In this document: in pieces, positions 35,099 to 45,748 of the stretch | Layout: each line of letters opens with the position of its first letter | Position numbering within the stretch: position 1 is the stretch's first letter | NCBI GenBank assembly: GCA_023362775.1 | Contig: JALMGJ010000029.1 | Coordinates: 648,001-712,000, forward strand | Length of the DNA stretch: 64,000 nucleotides | Direction: 5' to 3' | Origin: Charina bottae | Taxonomy: Eukaryota > Chordata > Lepidosauria > Squamata > Charinaidae | Program-made: the position numbers and the translations under genes | The notes under the pieces: generated by a model | Database searches by the model: none | What the model was told of the DNA's origin: nothing | The model's input: the letters and a program-made list of their open reading frames with translations, nothing else

Positions 35099-36103
35099 GT
35101 TTGTTGCAACTGTAGGATCTGTTTATTTTCACGAGCAGCGGACAATGCATTCATTGCACATCAAACAGTCTCTGAAAGTTGTCAGTTTGGTTCTCTGGGC
35201 GCTGTGGAATGAGAATCATGTGCTACAGTTGTCCAGGGAATGTGGCTGGGAAGATAACAACGGGAGACGGTCTGTTTTAGATTACTTCCTGAAGACGGTT
35301 ATTAGAGGCTCAGAAGTCATCCAGGCTTGTCTGTCCGTCTGAGCGCACCTCGTAATTGCTTTCATTTGAAGTGCCCCCTCCTCAATTTTACAATTGAGTA
35401 GCCGTTGCAGACATGCCAACCCCTTTCATAAAGGCAAGAACAATAATAAGAATGATACAGCTGGCAAACAAAGGGGAACAGCTTATTGGTGGCTCCCTCG
35501 ATGGCTTCCTCAATTGACTGTCTTTCAAGATTGGAGGTTGAGCGGTTTGCGAAAAAGCGTTGCTCCGCTTCTTGCAAACCAGCGAATGATTCTCTTGTGG
35601 CTGGGTGTGTGTGCAGAGAAGTAGTATGTCTAGAGCCATGCGACAGTCTTTGCAAATATACCCTTCTCATCTAGTGAGGGAAGTGATTCTGCACACATGA
35701 CATGCTGGGCACCTCACCTGTCGGAATAGAAAAACCGAAGGGACTCGTAGAAGGGGGCTGGTATGTTATATCTATTTTTTATTTTAATACAATGAACATA
35801 GCCGCCCATCTCACAACAAGCGACTCTGGGTGGCGTACAACAGAGTTAAAAACAGTCAATAAATACATTAAAAAAAACAACACCAAACTAAAACAAAAAA
35901 TTAAAGGATGTGAAAAATAACAGAGCCACCTTACTAATTTGGAGCCACTAGCTGGGAAGAAGCAAACAAATGAGGAGTCCCCATTTTTATGCAGTGTATG
36001 CTCAGAACTGATCGGGGTTTGATCGAAGTCTCACTTACGGGCCTTCTTCACAGGGTTCACTGAGAGGGGATTATTTATTTTTATTTATTTATTTTTCAAA
36101 TTG
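35099..36103. other. Intron 1 with one L2-type tail
   Basis: A CR1/L2-like 3' tail (agccgcccatctcac, gactctgggtggcgtacaac) is at about 35775-35880. No gene recognised. Confidence 0.45.
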
Positions 36104-36120
36104 TAGATCAGTGAATATGT

Positions 36121-36310
36121 CTGTAGCTTGAATCATGTCAACTGGATCTCTATTTTCTTAATGGAAACGTTTCGCTCCTTATCCAAGGGGCTTCTTCAGT
36201 CTGAAGAAGCCCCTTGGATAAGGAGCGAAACGTTTCCATTAAGAAAATAGAGATCCAGTTGACATGATTCAAGCTACAGACAATTCCACCTGGATGACTG
36301 AGAACCTTCA
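36121..36310 (+). mobile_element. Penelope-type palindromic insertion (type I), 17-bp TSD
   Basis: A head-to-head inverted repeat (36118-36282) with no spacer, centred on cttcttcagtctgaagaag. The right arm carries CTGAAGAA (36201), the hairpin GCCCCTT/AAGGAGC and GAAAC. The element ends gatgactgagaaccttca. It is flanked by a perfect 17-bp repeat tagatcagtgaatatgt (36104-36120 and 36311-36327). With 190 bp in total, it is the clearest proof that this foldback form inserts as a unit. Confidence 0.85.
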
Positions 36311-36364
36311 TAGATCAGTGAATATGTCGCGTAGCTGTCATTTGTGAACTGGATCAGGGGCATA

Positions 36365-36475
36365 AAAAGACTAGAGATGTCATCTGCACTCATGTGCTTG
36401 AAGCCCCGCCCCTTTTATGAGTGTTGCGTGGGTTGCCAAAAGGGGCGGGGCTTAAGTTGCAGGGTTGTGACCGCC
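36365..36475. mobile_element. MITE core, family C/B-like
   Basis: Inverted pair agccccgccccttttatg and ccaaaaggggcggggctt; arms beyond this core are decayed. Confidence 0.45.
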
Positions 36476-36612
36476 CCTGAGTTGAAATTTTATTTATAAG
36501 ATTTGTAAACCACCATACTCCGGAGGCTGTGTGCAGAAATTTCACTCTGCTGTGATTCACAGGATGGTCTTGGGAAAACCTCTTAATTGTACTTCTTTTA
36601 TGCAATATAGAC

Positions 36613-36744
36613 CAATTTTCTCAACCTTAGCAACTTTCAGTTGTGTGGACTTCAACTCCCAGAATTCCCCAGCCAGCAACTGGCTGGGGAATTCTGGGAG
36701 TTGAAGTCCACACATCTGAAAGTTGCTAAGGTTGACAAACACTG
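36613..36744. mobile_element. hAT-type MITE, family A
   Basis: Long palindrome with family-A arms and 8-bp flanks atatagac and gtatagac (7 of 8). The left terminal repeat is mutated (caattttctcaacc). Confidence 0.88.
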
Positions 36745-36811
36745 GTATAGACTCTCTTTCTCTCTCTCTCAAGTAATTTTGCCATTGCCTTCCCTTGGGA
36801 GATCTTTCAAG

Positions 36812-37265
36812 AATGATAGAATGGAAGAAAAGGAATTTGGAGATTGTCTAGTACAGGAATCCATGACTAGCATCCCTGCTGGTTGGCCATCAAACACTTT
36901 CAAAAAAAAGTCCACCACTTCCCCAGGCTATCTGTTCCATTCTGGAACATCAAGAACTTCTTCTTCTCCTTCTCCAGCTATAATCTACTTTCTTTGTAAT
37001 TTAAGCCCATTGTTTCTTCTCCTGTTCCCTGGAACATCTCTAACAATTCTGCTCCATCTTCTACATGACAGCCCTGCAGATACTTACCTTCTCTAGGCAA
37101 AAACTCCCCAGCTGATGCCACCAGCCATTCTTCTTCGGTTTTTCTTTCCAGCTCCCTTATTCTCTCAGTTGGTCTTCTCTGGAGAGGCTCTAGTTTGTCA
37201 AGGCCCTTCCTAAAAGGTAGCTGCAATATTCCAGGTGTAGTTTGGCAAATGTAGAATAAAAGGGA
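36812..37265 (-). mobile_element. CR1-type LINE 3' fragment, old
   Basis: Reverse-strand CR1 3' region: its left edge has gatagaatgg (complement of the CR1 attct-type end) and it includes aagaacttcttcttctcc and ggagaggctctagtttgtc. A reverse-strand ORF fragment (LEPLQRRPTERIRELERK) matches the usual CR1 ERVQRR..K.I.GLE region. Confidence 0.75.
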
Positions 37266-37479
37266 AGAATGACTTATTCTCTTGATCGTGACACTATAGT
37301 GGTCTCATCTCCCTAGTGGGGCTGACAGAATGTGTGAACCCTCTTCTACAGGTTGCGTCTCATGTTAATCAGCCTTTTTTCCAGTAGAAAACAAGACACA
37401 AACTGCCTTCTTCGTTTCCCATGGAGACACCTCCAGGCTCCAGGTGCTGATTCAGAGTCACCCCAGTCAGAATTCTTTG

Positions 37480-38230
37480 TGTCCGGAGCTTCCATTGAAG
37501 CAAACGGCCCCCAAGACCGATTTCGCACCCAGGGCGGCTCGAGGGGGGAGGCCACAGGGCCAGCCTTTCAGATCCATGGTTTCCGTTTTGATTTGCTGTG
37601 GAGTCGGAAGGAGAAAAAAAGACGCTGATGGAGTCCTAGACAGCGGGCACATTTTCTCCAGGTTGGATCAACTCAGCAGCTGAAAGAAGCACGCCCACCA
37701 GCCCTTCCGCTTCCCAAATCCTTTTCCACCGACTCTTGATCTCCCAATTTCCTCTCCGCTTTCTCTTTAAACCTGGCCCACCAGCCCTGTCGGGAGGGGA
37801 AGGGGAATTAAAGCTTCTGGTTTCAGTGTTTTGCACTCGGGTTTCTTGCCAAGCCCCAGCCAAACCCTACTCGGAAAGACTGATCTGTGAGCCAACTGAT
37901 CCGCGCAGGAGGGCGGAAAACACGTCTTGCTGCAAAGGAGAATCCCCTGCCTTGCTTGCGGGTGAACGAGGGAGTCGAGGCGGAGCAGACGAGAGCCGCC
38001 TCACGGGGCCACGTAGGGAGGGTCACCTCGGAAGGTCTCCTGCCTGGGGCTCCGGCACCAGCGCGCCACCGGAGCGCAGTTTCCTGCTTCCAGCAAAGGG
38101 GGCATTTCCTCCCCCCTACGCGGCCCCAACCGAGGGGACTGCGCCTCCCCGGGGCTCTTCCCAAGCTTGCCTTGCCCCGAGGCCTTGCGCTCCCCAAATC
38201 CAGCTGGACTCACCCCCGTTCCTGCAAGTC
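37480..38230. promoter_or_regulatory. Intronic GC-rich patch, possible alternative promoter
   Basis: Between 37880 and 38220 CpG dinucleotides are again frequent (gtcgaggcggagc, ctccggcaccagcgcgcc, cctacgcggcc), unlike the surrounding intron. No foldback or repeat structure explains it. It could be a secondary CpG island serving an alternative SHISAL1 first exon or a non-coding RNA. Long ORFs on both strands here are composition artefacts. Confidence 0.35.
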
Positions 38231-38479
38231 CCCATACGGTGCTTCCTAATAAACCTGTAAATAGTGTTTGAGAGCAGGGAAGGGCAGCCTGCTTGGAGCG
38301 GGCGTTTTGGGAGTCCCCAAATGGTGGGGACCTTGGCTAGCCGCAAAATGGCGTCCATTTACCCGAAGGTGAACCAGTGCTGCTCCCGGGTCCATGGGTG
38401 CCAGCTCAGTGCTAGAAGCCGCTGCTTTGCTTTGCTTTGTGGCATGAGATTTTGCTATGTAATCTTTTAAGAAATATTT

Positions 38480-38575
38480 TAAAATAGGAGGATGCATGCA
38501 TGTACAAAATGGATGGAGCATCACAATGCCATTCCTACTATCTTGCAAATTTTGAGACACATCCCCATGCCTTCT
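38480..38575. mobile_element. MITE, family C, right half
   Basis: Contains tgtacaaaatggatggagc and ctatcttgcaaattttgaga with a ccccatgcc end. Confidence 0.45.
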
Positions 38576-39143
38576 GTATATCCCTGGCCAGGCCATGCAG
38601 CCTGGCCACGGGGCGGTAGCTCTTTTTCTTCTCTTCAGCATGTCTTCTTGACAGCACATCCTTCTTTTTTCCTTCCCCATGGTTTTTTTCCCTATAGTTT
38701 CAGATTCATTTGCAAACTTCTAATCTGTCATTACACAGAACTTCTGGTTTGTCTTGCTTGACAAAGAAACACAGGGTTTAATTCATAGTATCTGCTTTCC
38801 CAGTGGCATGCAGTAATTAGTGTTTTTTTTTTTGTTCTGAAGTCAGAAAGGAATAAAATAAGCCTAATTGGAAGCTGCACATTTACAGTAAGTCTAGGCA
38901 AAACTTTTCACCTTGGTATAGATTGTCAACTCTCTGCCCTCCCAATGTCAGGTTTCATCCTTAGCGACCCTTTGGGGATTTTTAGCATACCTTGTGCCAT
39001 GTCCACACAGATGATTTAATCTCCTTCAAGGCCAAGAAATGCAAATCGCCAGTACTCTCTCTGTGCCCCAGACTTAAATTTCTTTCAAGAGCAGATATTT
39101 CGGCGACTGCTGCAAAAATCAATGAGCTGGCATCAAGGGCATT

Positions 39144-39294
39144 CAGGGTGGTGTGTCAAAAACGTCATGATGGAGGCTGCGACCATATGATTGAAGCTCT
39201 CCCCTTTTTCTTGGAGTTCACCTGTGTGGCACTTGTGAAAAGGGGCTTTGATCGTGCAGTCAGGGACACCATCCGAACCTTGTGGACACCCCTG
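39144..39294. mobile_element. MITE, family B, complete
   Basis: Starts cagggtggtgtgtcaaaaac and ends ccttgtggacacccctg; the centre has aaaaggggctttgatc. Arms are diverged. Confidence 0.6.
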
Positions 39295-39824
39295 ATTGAT
39301 CATAGTTTGCCACAGACCATGGTCCTAAAGGTGGCTTGTGAATTACTGGAGCAACGTAGCCTGTTTCCCCTGCCCATCCCAAAGCCATTACGATCTAACT
39401 GATGGGAACTTGTCCCATCACTCTACTGCCCAGTGTGCGATTTTGGTCAAATACTCTTAGTTTTTAAATGTCATCTAGCATAAGCGATATTTGCAAACCT
39501 CTGCCTGTGCATTTGATGCCTTTCCTTACGGGAAGCATTAATGTCAGACTCGCTTTGCTTGCCTGCCATGTCTTTGAGCCAACACGTGTCCAGCCGTATA
39601 GAAGCCGACTCGTGTCAGCCTGCTTCGTAGCTTTGCAGCCGTTCCATGTAGCTGTATTCTAATAAATGAATTATTTTAGCATTCTGATGGATTGTCTGGA
39701 GGAATTCTTAAGTTAGATCCTGGCACTGGGACCATCACAATTAAACCCATTAGCATATTTACTCTCCGTGGCATATCCCTGCTCGTTGGCGTATTTTATA
39801 TCTGGGGGATATATACCTAGGAAC

Positions 39825-40070
39825 GAGGCAATGGCAAACCACTTCCGAAATCTTGCCAAGAAAACTGCAGGGGCTTGTCCAGGCAGTTGCTGGGAGTCAA
39901 GACTGACTCAAAAGCACCAACAACAAAAAATAAGATACTGTCCACACATCCGTGGACTTTCTTTCTCCATGAAGCAGCAACTCATGGTGTACAATAATTT
40001 AACAATAAAATCCATGCCTGGGACATGTTTACTTTATGGGGGACGGGTGACTCATTCCATGCTTTTCACT
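39825..40070. repeat. Exact 246-bp direct repeat, copy 1
   Basis: Identical base for base to 41290-41535 over 246 bp, including a SINE tail and the unique DNA 3' of it. The copy starts inside the SINE body (gaggcaatggcaaacc) with no SINE head, so it seems derived from copy 2. Confidence 0.95.
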
Positions 40071-40617
40071 GTTTTGGCGAGATGGTGTGCTTCCCAAGTG
40101 GCAAATCCAGGAGCTCAGGCTTCATTCATCCTGAACGTGCAGCGAGCACAGGCAGCTTAGCGCAGGTGAAAGGATCCGCGCAGGGCTCCCATCCCAGGGC
40201 GCAGAGCTTCCTGCTAGAAACATGCGTCACGGTGCTCCTGGCCTGCAGCAACAGCCCCCAGGCTGATGGAGCCTATGATGCATGGGGCAGTCTGAATATT
40301 GATTCCAGGGTTGGCTACGTTGAAAAAAAATGACATTTTTGAAAGCCGAGGGGACTGGCAAATTCTTCAGACTGTGTGCTGCAGAAAACAGCCGTGTGCC
40401 CGTTTGCAGAGGTGCGTGCTGGGCCACAAACTTAATGTAATTTGAGTGTAATATGTGGGTCTGGGGTCCCATTGGCTTGGTGACCCTCGGAGGGGGGCAA
40501 TTTATCTGGCTGAACGAAACAACCTTGGAGAGTCATACATTTTGCTGGCTAATCCACTGCCCAAAGTGTGTTTGTGGTATAAATAAACCACACTATTAGA
40601 TGTGAATAGGCTAGAAG

Positions 40618-40737
40618 GTGATTCTTTCTCAGCCTTGGCCACTTGAGGATGTGTGGACTTCAACTCCCAGAATTCCCCAGCCAGCCATGGGAGCTGAAGT
40701 CCACACATCCTCAAGTGGCCAAGGCTGAGAAACGCTG
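40618..40737. mobile_element. hAT-type MITE, family A
   Basis: Palindrome with arms gtggacttcaactcccag and ccatgggagctgaagtcc; centre shortened. Right terminus gagaaacgctg. Left terminus mutated, no clear TSD. Confidence 0.8.
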
Positions 40738-40924
40738 CTCTAATCCTCACTTCTTCAGCTTCCCTAAAATGCTCCAGTCTTGCAGAATTATGTTTATTCA
40801 TTTGGGCCTGAAGTTTGAAGCTTAACGAGTTGGGTTTTCTTCTCCACAAGGCTACCTTCCTAAATGTATTTTACCAAAAAGACATTCTGTCTTTTCTCTG
40901 AGAAAAAGGCAACACATGTGAGGG

Positions 40925-41035
40925 CCTCCTCTCACAACAACCCTGCAAGGTAGGCTGGGCCGAGAGCATCCAGCTGGCCTAAAGTCATCTGGGGTCAAAT
41001 GGGGACTTGTCCAGCACCTTAAACCATTATGCTTG
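40925..41035 (-). mobile_element. L2/MIR-like fragment
   Basis: Contains cacaacaaccctgcaaggtagg and a decayed 'ctaaagtcatctgggg', the typical reverse-strand L2-type 3' region shared with the SINE bodies here. Confidence 0.45.
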
Positions 41036-41164
41036 TCCAACATTTCTGGCAAGGTGGAGGAGAAGAGGGGCCTTTGTAGAAAACTTGGTGGGCCCTCTCT
41101 CTGCAGGCTCTGAAAATATGACAGCCGATGCACAAAGCCTTTTCTTTTGTTACAATCTCACCCA

Positions 41165-41400
41165 AAAGCAAGTCTGGTGTAGTGGTTAAAGTATCAGGCT
41201 TTGAAACCAGGAAACAGTGAGTTCTAGTCCTGCCTTGGGCACAAAGCCAGCTGGGGGACCTTGGGCCAGCCCCTCTCAGCCGTAGGAAGGAGGCAATGGC
41301 AAACCACTTCCGAAATCTTGCCAAGAAAACTGCAGGGGCTTGTCCAGGCAGTTGCTGGGAGTCAAGACTGACTCAAAAGCACCAACAACAAAAAATAAGA
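41165..41400 (+). mobile_element. tRNA-headed SINE with BovB-type tail
   Basis: Head tctggtgtagtggttaaag (A box) and gttctagtcctgcctt (B box), body ttgggccagcccctctcagcc, then a BovB-like tail with gcaaaccacttccgaaat and caccaacaacaaaaaa. It is the complete source of the SINE fragment in the exact repeat at 39825. Confidence 0.8.
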
Positions 41401-41535
41401 TACTGTCCACACATCCGTGGACTTTCTTTCTCCATGAAGCAGCAACTCATGGTGTACAATAATTTAACAATAAAATCCATGCCTGGGACATGTTTACTTT
41501 ATGGGGGACGGGTGACTCATTCCATGCTTTTCACT
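41290..41535. repeat. Exact 246-bp direct repeat, copy 2
   Basis: Partner of 39825-40070, offset 1465 bp. The first part is the tail of the SINE at 41165; the rest is single-copy-looking DNA. Confidence 0.95.
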
Positions 41536-42244
41536 TGCAAGTCATAAGATGCTTACTGTCAGCGAAGATGAATACAGGGAAGATTTAAGAGGATTCAGGA
41601 TTTCAGGAGGGAAAAAGGATCTTTTTTTCCTAAAGAATGTTTTCCTTTTTTGCAACATAAACCGCTGTTGTCAGTTCAAGGGTGACTTTCACCATGACAT
41701 TTCCAATTTGTTAGTTTGTTGTTCCGTTTCAGTTACTCTTGGCTTCTCTTCATCTGGGCTTTATGGGGCATATTTTAGGATGGGAAGTTGAGCGTTGAAC
41801 GTGGAATGCTCAAGTTCAAATGTTCCAATCTGGATTACACTGTTTTCAAGACTGAAATATTCCGGGCAGTTCTTGGCTGTAACCTAAGAATAGCTCCGTT
41901 CCTGATGGACAGCCGTTAACCATCCAGGCGCGGAGGCTTCAGCAACGAAGTCTGCTCAGGTATTCCTGCCCCCATTCATTTTCTGTCGAAAGCTATTGTG
42001 ACAGCAGTTTATGCCTAAGGACATCAAGGACGCGTTTTTTGCAAGGCAGGCTTAATTTGAGTCAAGTTGCAGGGGTGGGTATCAGCTGAAATACAACCGC
42101 CTGGAGGTTAAATCCATATAATGTTTAGTTCTTGGATGCATTTCTCATGGTTATTGTTGTCACTAAGGAGAAGCCATCTGGGTTTTTTTTTTTTTAAGGT
42201 TGAATCAATTCAACATCTGGTGACTTCATGGGTTCATCCTTGAA
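41536..42244. other. Intron 1, nothing recognised
   Basis: No gene or defined repeat. Confidence 0.4.
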
Positions 42245-42480
42245 GTTTTATTATTATTATTTTGGTTTGTTTATTACATTTATATCCTGCTGTAATCCAA
42301 TTAAGAACTCTCAGCGGTTACATGCAATTAAAACATCCACAGTAAAAATTGAAAATTTAAGAATAGAACTCTGTAAAATAACAATAAAGAGTGTCAGCCC
42401 CAAACACTCTGTTTTAAGCTGTTTGTGGTTAGGGAGGGAGGGAGGGAGGGAGGGAGGGAGGGAGGGAGGGAGGGAGGGAG
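42245..42480. repeat. L2-type tail and (GGGA)n microsatellite
   Basis: An L2/CR1-like 3' tail at 42245-42330 (ttacatttatatcctgctg) is followed at 42431-42480 by about 12 units of ggga. Such G runs can form quadruplexes. Confidence 0.75.
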
Positions 42481-42681
42481 TCGACCTAATTTCAGCTGTT
42501 CCAGAAGACCAGCCTTGTCACAAGCTGCATCCGCTGGGAAGATCACGTAGGTTGGACTGATTCCAATCCTGAATCTGACCTGGTGTTAACTACGGAAGGC
42601 TTTAAAGCCTTCCATAGTTTAAAGCTGATAAGGGAGATGGCCGGTAATACAAATTTAATAAAATAAATAAATAAATAAAAT

Positions 42682-42825
42682 AAAGCCGCGTTTCTCAACC
42701 TTGGCTGCTTTAAGATGGGTGGACTTCAACTCCCAGAATTCCCCAGCCAACATGGCTGGCTGGGGAATTCTGGGAGTTGAAGTCCACCCATCTTCAAGTG
42801 GCCAAGGTTGAGAAACACGGCTTTA
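42682..42825. mobile_element. hAT-type MITE, family A variant
   Basis: Well-preserved palindrome. The terminal repeats read gccgcgtttctcaacc and ggttgagaaacacggc, so this variant differs at the ends (CG instead of TG). Lies next to an (AAAT)n run. Confidence 0.85.
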
Positions 42826-42891
42826 ACGGTTAAAACCAGCACTTTAAATGGTTCCGAGAAGCTTATTGGTAACCATCGCTGGGCCAGTAGC

Positions 42892-43180
42892 TATCAGCCC
42901 TTCAGAGTAGGTCAGATTAGGAAACCAGTGCCATGTAGGTCAGGACTACTTTTATTATAAAGCTACACTAACAGAATCTTGCAAGTCCGAATGCGCTTCC
43001 CGTCCCTCCTGTTATCTTCGTGAGAAGCAGGGAGGGTCTTGTCTGAGACTGTTACTTTCTTGGCCCGGGCTCAAGCCCCTTTTATCTGGCCCCTGTCTTG
43101 GTGGTAGCTCCTCCTCCTCCCTTTCAAGGCCATGCCCTCTGCCCTCTACGTCAGCGCAGGCATTACGTGCTCCCCAGGCT
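42892..43180. mobile_element. Decayed LTR related to the 24619 solo LTR
   Basis: Aligns by eye with 24619-24873: tatcagccct for tgtcagccct, then cttttattataaagctacac and aacagaatcttgcaag. The right end is not clear and no TSD was found. Confidence 0.55.
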
Positions 43181-43506
43181 GGGTGTCAGTGGGTGCGTGG
43201 GCCGCGGTGCGTAGGCCAGCTGATTTTTTGTTAGATGTTGTAAAAGCAACCCTGGGTCAAGCATGTTACAGCAGTCCAGTTGGGTAGGGACGACCCCTGT
43301 GGCGAGTCTTCCCACTGAAGCTATTCCTCCATTTTTGTATTGCCCATCAGTTGGATAACCATATAAGGGGGAAGGGGGACCGTTTGGCCTCTGGCCCCTT
43401 TCCCTTCTCTTTGGGGGAGGAAGCCAGCCTGCCTTTGCACCACGAGTTGTGCTTGTCCTCTCCAGAGAAAAAGACAGTGGAGCATCCCCCGCAGGTCCCA
43501 GAGGAG

Positions 43507-43960
43507 TAAGTTGATGAAGATTCTCAGTCATCCAGGTGGAATTCTCTGTAGGTTGAGTCATGGCAACTGGATTTCTTTCTTTTGGCTGAAATGTTTCGCT
43601 GCCCGTCCAAGTAGTTTCTTCAGTCTGGGCAAAAGTTGGTGAAGGGACCCCGTATATGTCTTCCAGGGTGGCTGTATTGACCTTGGCTTGTTAATTGGGC
43701 AATTGAGGTGTAGATAGTCATTGGGATGTCTTACTCCTAAAATTCATTTAACGATCCACTTGGGGATGAATAAAGGTTTTAGGAGTGAGACATCCCAAAG
43801 ACTATCGACACCTCAATTGCCCAATTAACAAGCCAAGGTCAATACAGCCACCCTGGAAGACATCTCACCAACTTTTGCCCAGGCTGAAGAAGCTACTTGG
43901 ACAAGCAGCGAAACGTTTCAGCCAAAAGAAAGAAATCCAGTTGCCATGTCTCAACCTGCA
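43507..43960 (-). mobile_element. Penelope-type inverted-repeat insertion (type I)
   Basis: Same layout as 16252-16742: arms of about 200 bp around a spacer near 43740-43770. The right arm holds CTGAAGAA (43884), a one-mismatch hairpin GCTACTT/AAGCAGC and GAAAC. Flanks gtcccagaggag (43495) and gtcccgagaggag (43961) are a TSD with one indel. Sequence differs from the 16252 copy throughout, so it is an older or separate subfamily. Confidence 0.75.
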
Positions 43961-44989
43961 GTCCCGAGAGGAGGTCCCTCTGTGTCCGTGCCTTCGATCA
44001 GCCCCCAGCCACCTGCCTCCCTTTTGGCGTCCTCCGACCCCCAACTGCTCCCTGTTCCCTTATGGGCAGTGGCTGCCTGGTTTATGCCTTAGCATGCCGC
44101 ATGGAACAAACCCACTTCAGCTTAATCGAAAAAGCAACGGTAGAAGAAATCGGGGCTTAGCCCAGCCACTTCGAGACCCGCGGTGAACTGTGACTGGGCG
44201 CAGGTTGACTTCGTTCAAGCTCCGCTTTTCAAGCCTATTTTGCAGGATGGTCTTCAGGTAAACAAGTCAGGCTAATGTGGTTGTCCAGCTGCTTCTTACC
44301 TGTTTATTTGCTCAGCCTTTCTCAAGGCAGCGGCTCTTCCTTCTAAAAGCATTATTGATCAGGGCTTCTATCCAAGTCCAACCCTGCTTGGTGCAATGAT
44401 ACGTCTTGCTTTTCCCGCAACTGAACTTCTGATTCCTAATTGGTAGAGATGCCCTTCATGTGACCTCCTCCTTTGTTTATCTATACTAGTAGACGGTGGG
44501 GTTTTAGAATACAACGCAGTAAATGTTATAATAGTGCAATAATTCATTGTTATAGGGGAAACGTGTAATCATTTCTTTGGTGAGTGCAGTTCTACACTTT
44601 CTTTGTCCTGTTCTGCAGCCAAACATCTCTTGCTGTCCTGAACAATTCTGCCTGATTTCTCTTCTTCAAAGAATTCTAATTGGAGGGGGCTATTTAAGCC
44701 ATCAAGCTCATTCTCCTGTTCATTGCAGGAATCCAAATTAAAAACTCCCCAACATACCGCTCTCCAGCCTTCGCTCAAGCGCAACCAGGAAAGGACATCC
44801 CAGCCTCTCTGCGCTGTGGAACTGGTTTTAGCTTCGGAAGGGGGGGGGGGTTGTAACACTCCAACAAAAGCTGCTTCTCGGAACTAAGATCCATTATTTT
44901 GTGTGCTCCACTTTGGAGCACGAGAGAACATGTTACGTCCTTCTGGGTTATTTCCTTTGGGGTATTTGAAAAATGCCCTCATATCCACC
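43961..44989. other. Intron 1, nothing recognised
   Basis: Unassigned; a G run is at about 44841-44850. Confidence 0.4.
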
Positions 44990-45102
44990 CTCGGTCAACT
45001 CCTCTCAGGGCTTAATGCACCAGCATCTTCATTCTCTCTTCAGAGGAGTTAGGGCCTTGCCCCTAATCATCCATGTTGCCATTCTCTGAATGTATTCCAG
45101 AT

Positions 45103-45748
45103 GGTGGAGTGTTTGGTGCTCTCTGAGCTTGGTGGTTTTCTTGCAGACATTTCTCTACCCGACTAGGTAACATCATCAGTGCGAACGAGTGTGGGGTTTG
45201 CTCCCTGTTTACATACAGTCGCTTGCCCTGCCAGTCTTTTTTTTGGGGGGGGGTTTCTCCTTGTTAGTTCCTTGATTAGGGTATTGTTTTCTGTTTGATT
45301 GTTTGCTTGATTGTTTGTCCCCTTGGTGGTTCCTTGATTAGATTATTGTTTTCTGCTCGATTGTTTGTCTGGTGTTAATCCCTGCTTATTTGGGTGTTGG
45401 CTGCTGGAGAGGATCTGTTCTGTTCTTTTTGTTTCCTTCTTAGCTTTTTTATTGTCTCTTTTGAATGATGTGTAAATGTGGTTTATCTCTTTGTGTCTAT
45501 TAATGGCTGATGTGTCTGAATGCCAAGCTTCCAGGAATTCCCTAGCGGTTTTGGATTCAGCTTGGTCTAGGATGCTCACAGTTTTCCAGTTGCAACTATG
45601 GTTGAGTCTGTCCATGCGTTGTAAGATTAAGAAGTTTTCATCCTGTCTTCTGACTGCTAGTTGGTGTTCATGGATGCACCATGGATGCGTCAGAGAGCAC
45701 CAAGGACTTCACAGTTCAACCCTGAGCTACCTATATTCTCTTCTATTG
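45103..45748 (-). mobile_element. Penelope-like element, 5'-truncated, type II, 11-bp TSD
   Basis: Flanked by the exact repeat gtattccagat (45092-45102 and 45749-45759). On the minus strand it has an inverted 5' tip (starting ccaatag, gtagctcaggg), the end of a GIY-YIG-type ORF, a 3' UTR, then the motif CTGATGAT / hairpin (GTTACC/GGTAGA) / GAAAT (plus-strand positions near 45150-45185). It ends gagcaccaaacactccacc. The same end is seen at 47077 and 63463. Confidence 0.85.
45343..45615 (-). pseudogene. Penelope-like ORF C-terminus (GIY-YIG nuclease end)
   Basis: The frame reads from NWKTVSILDQAESKTAREFLEA through WHSDTSAINRHKEI. This matches the conserved C-terminal end of Penelope-like polyproteins after the GIY-YIG endonuclease (known form: R..REF.EAW.S...AINRH.). 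A Lys-rich tail follows to the stop at 45343. The reverse transcriptase and the GIY-YIG catalytic face are missing because the insertion is truncated. This frame is the evidence that the foldback elements with the CTGANGAN/GAAA module belong to Penelope-like retroelements. Confidence 0.8.

Noticed and set aside
34608..35342. 244-codon + strand ORF
   Set aside because: It covers a split family-C MITE and unassigned flank. No domain, signal peptide or splice context.
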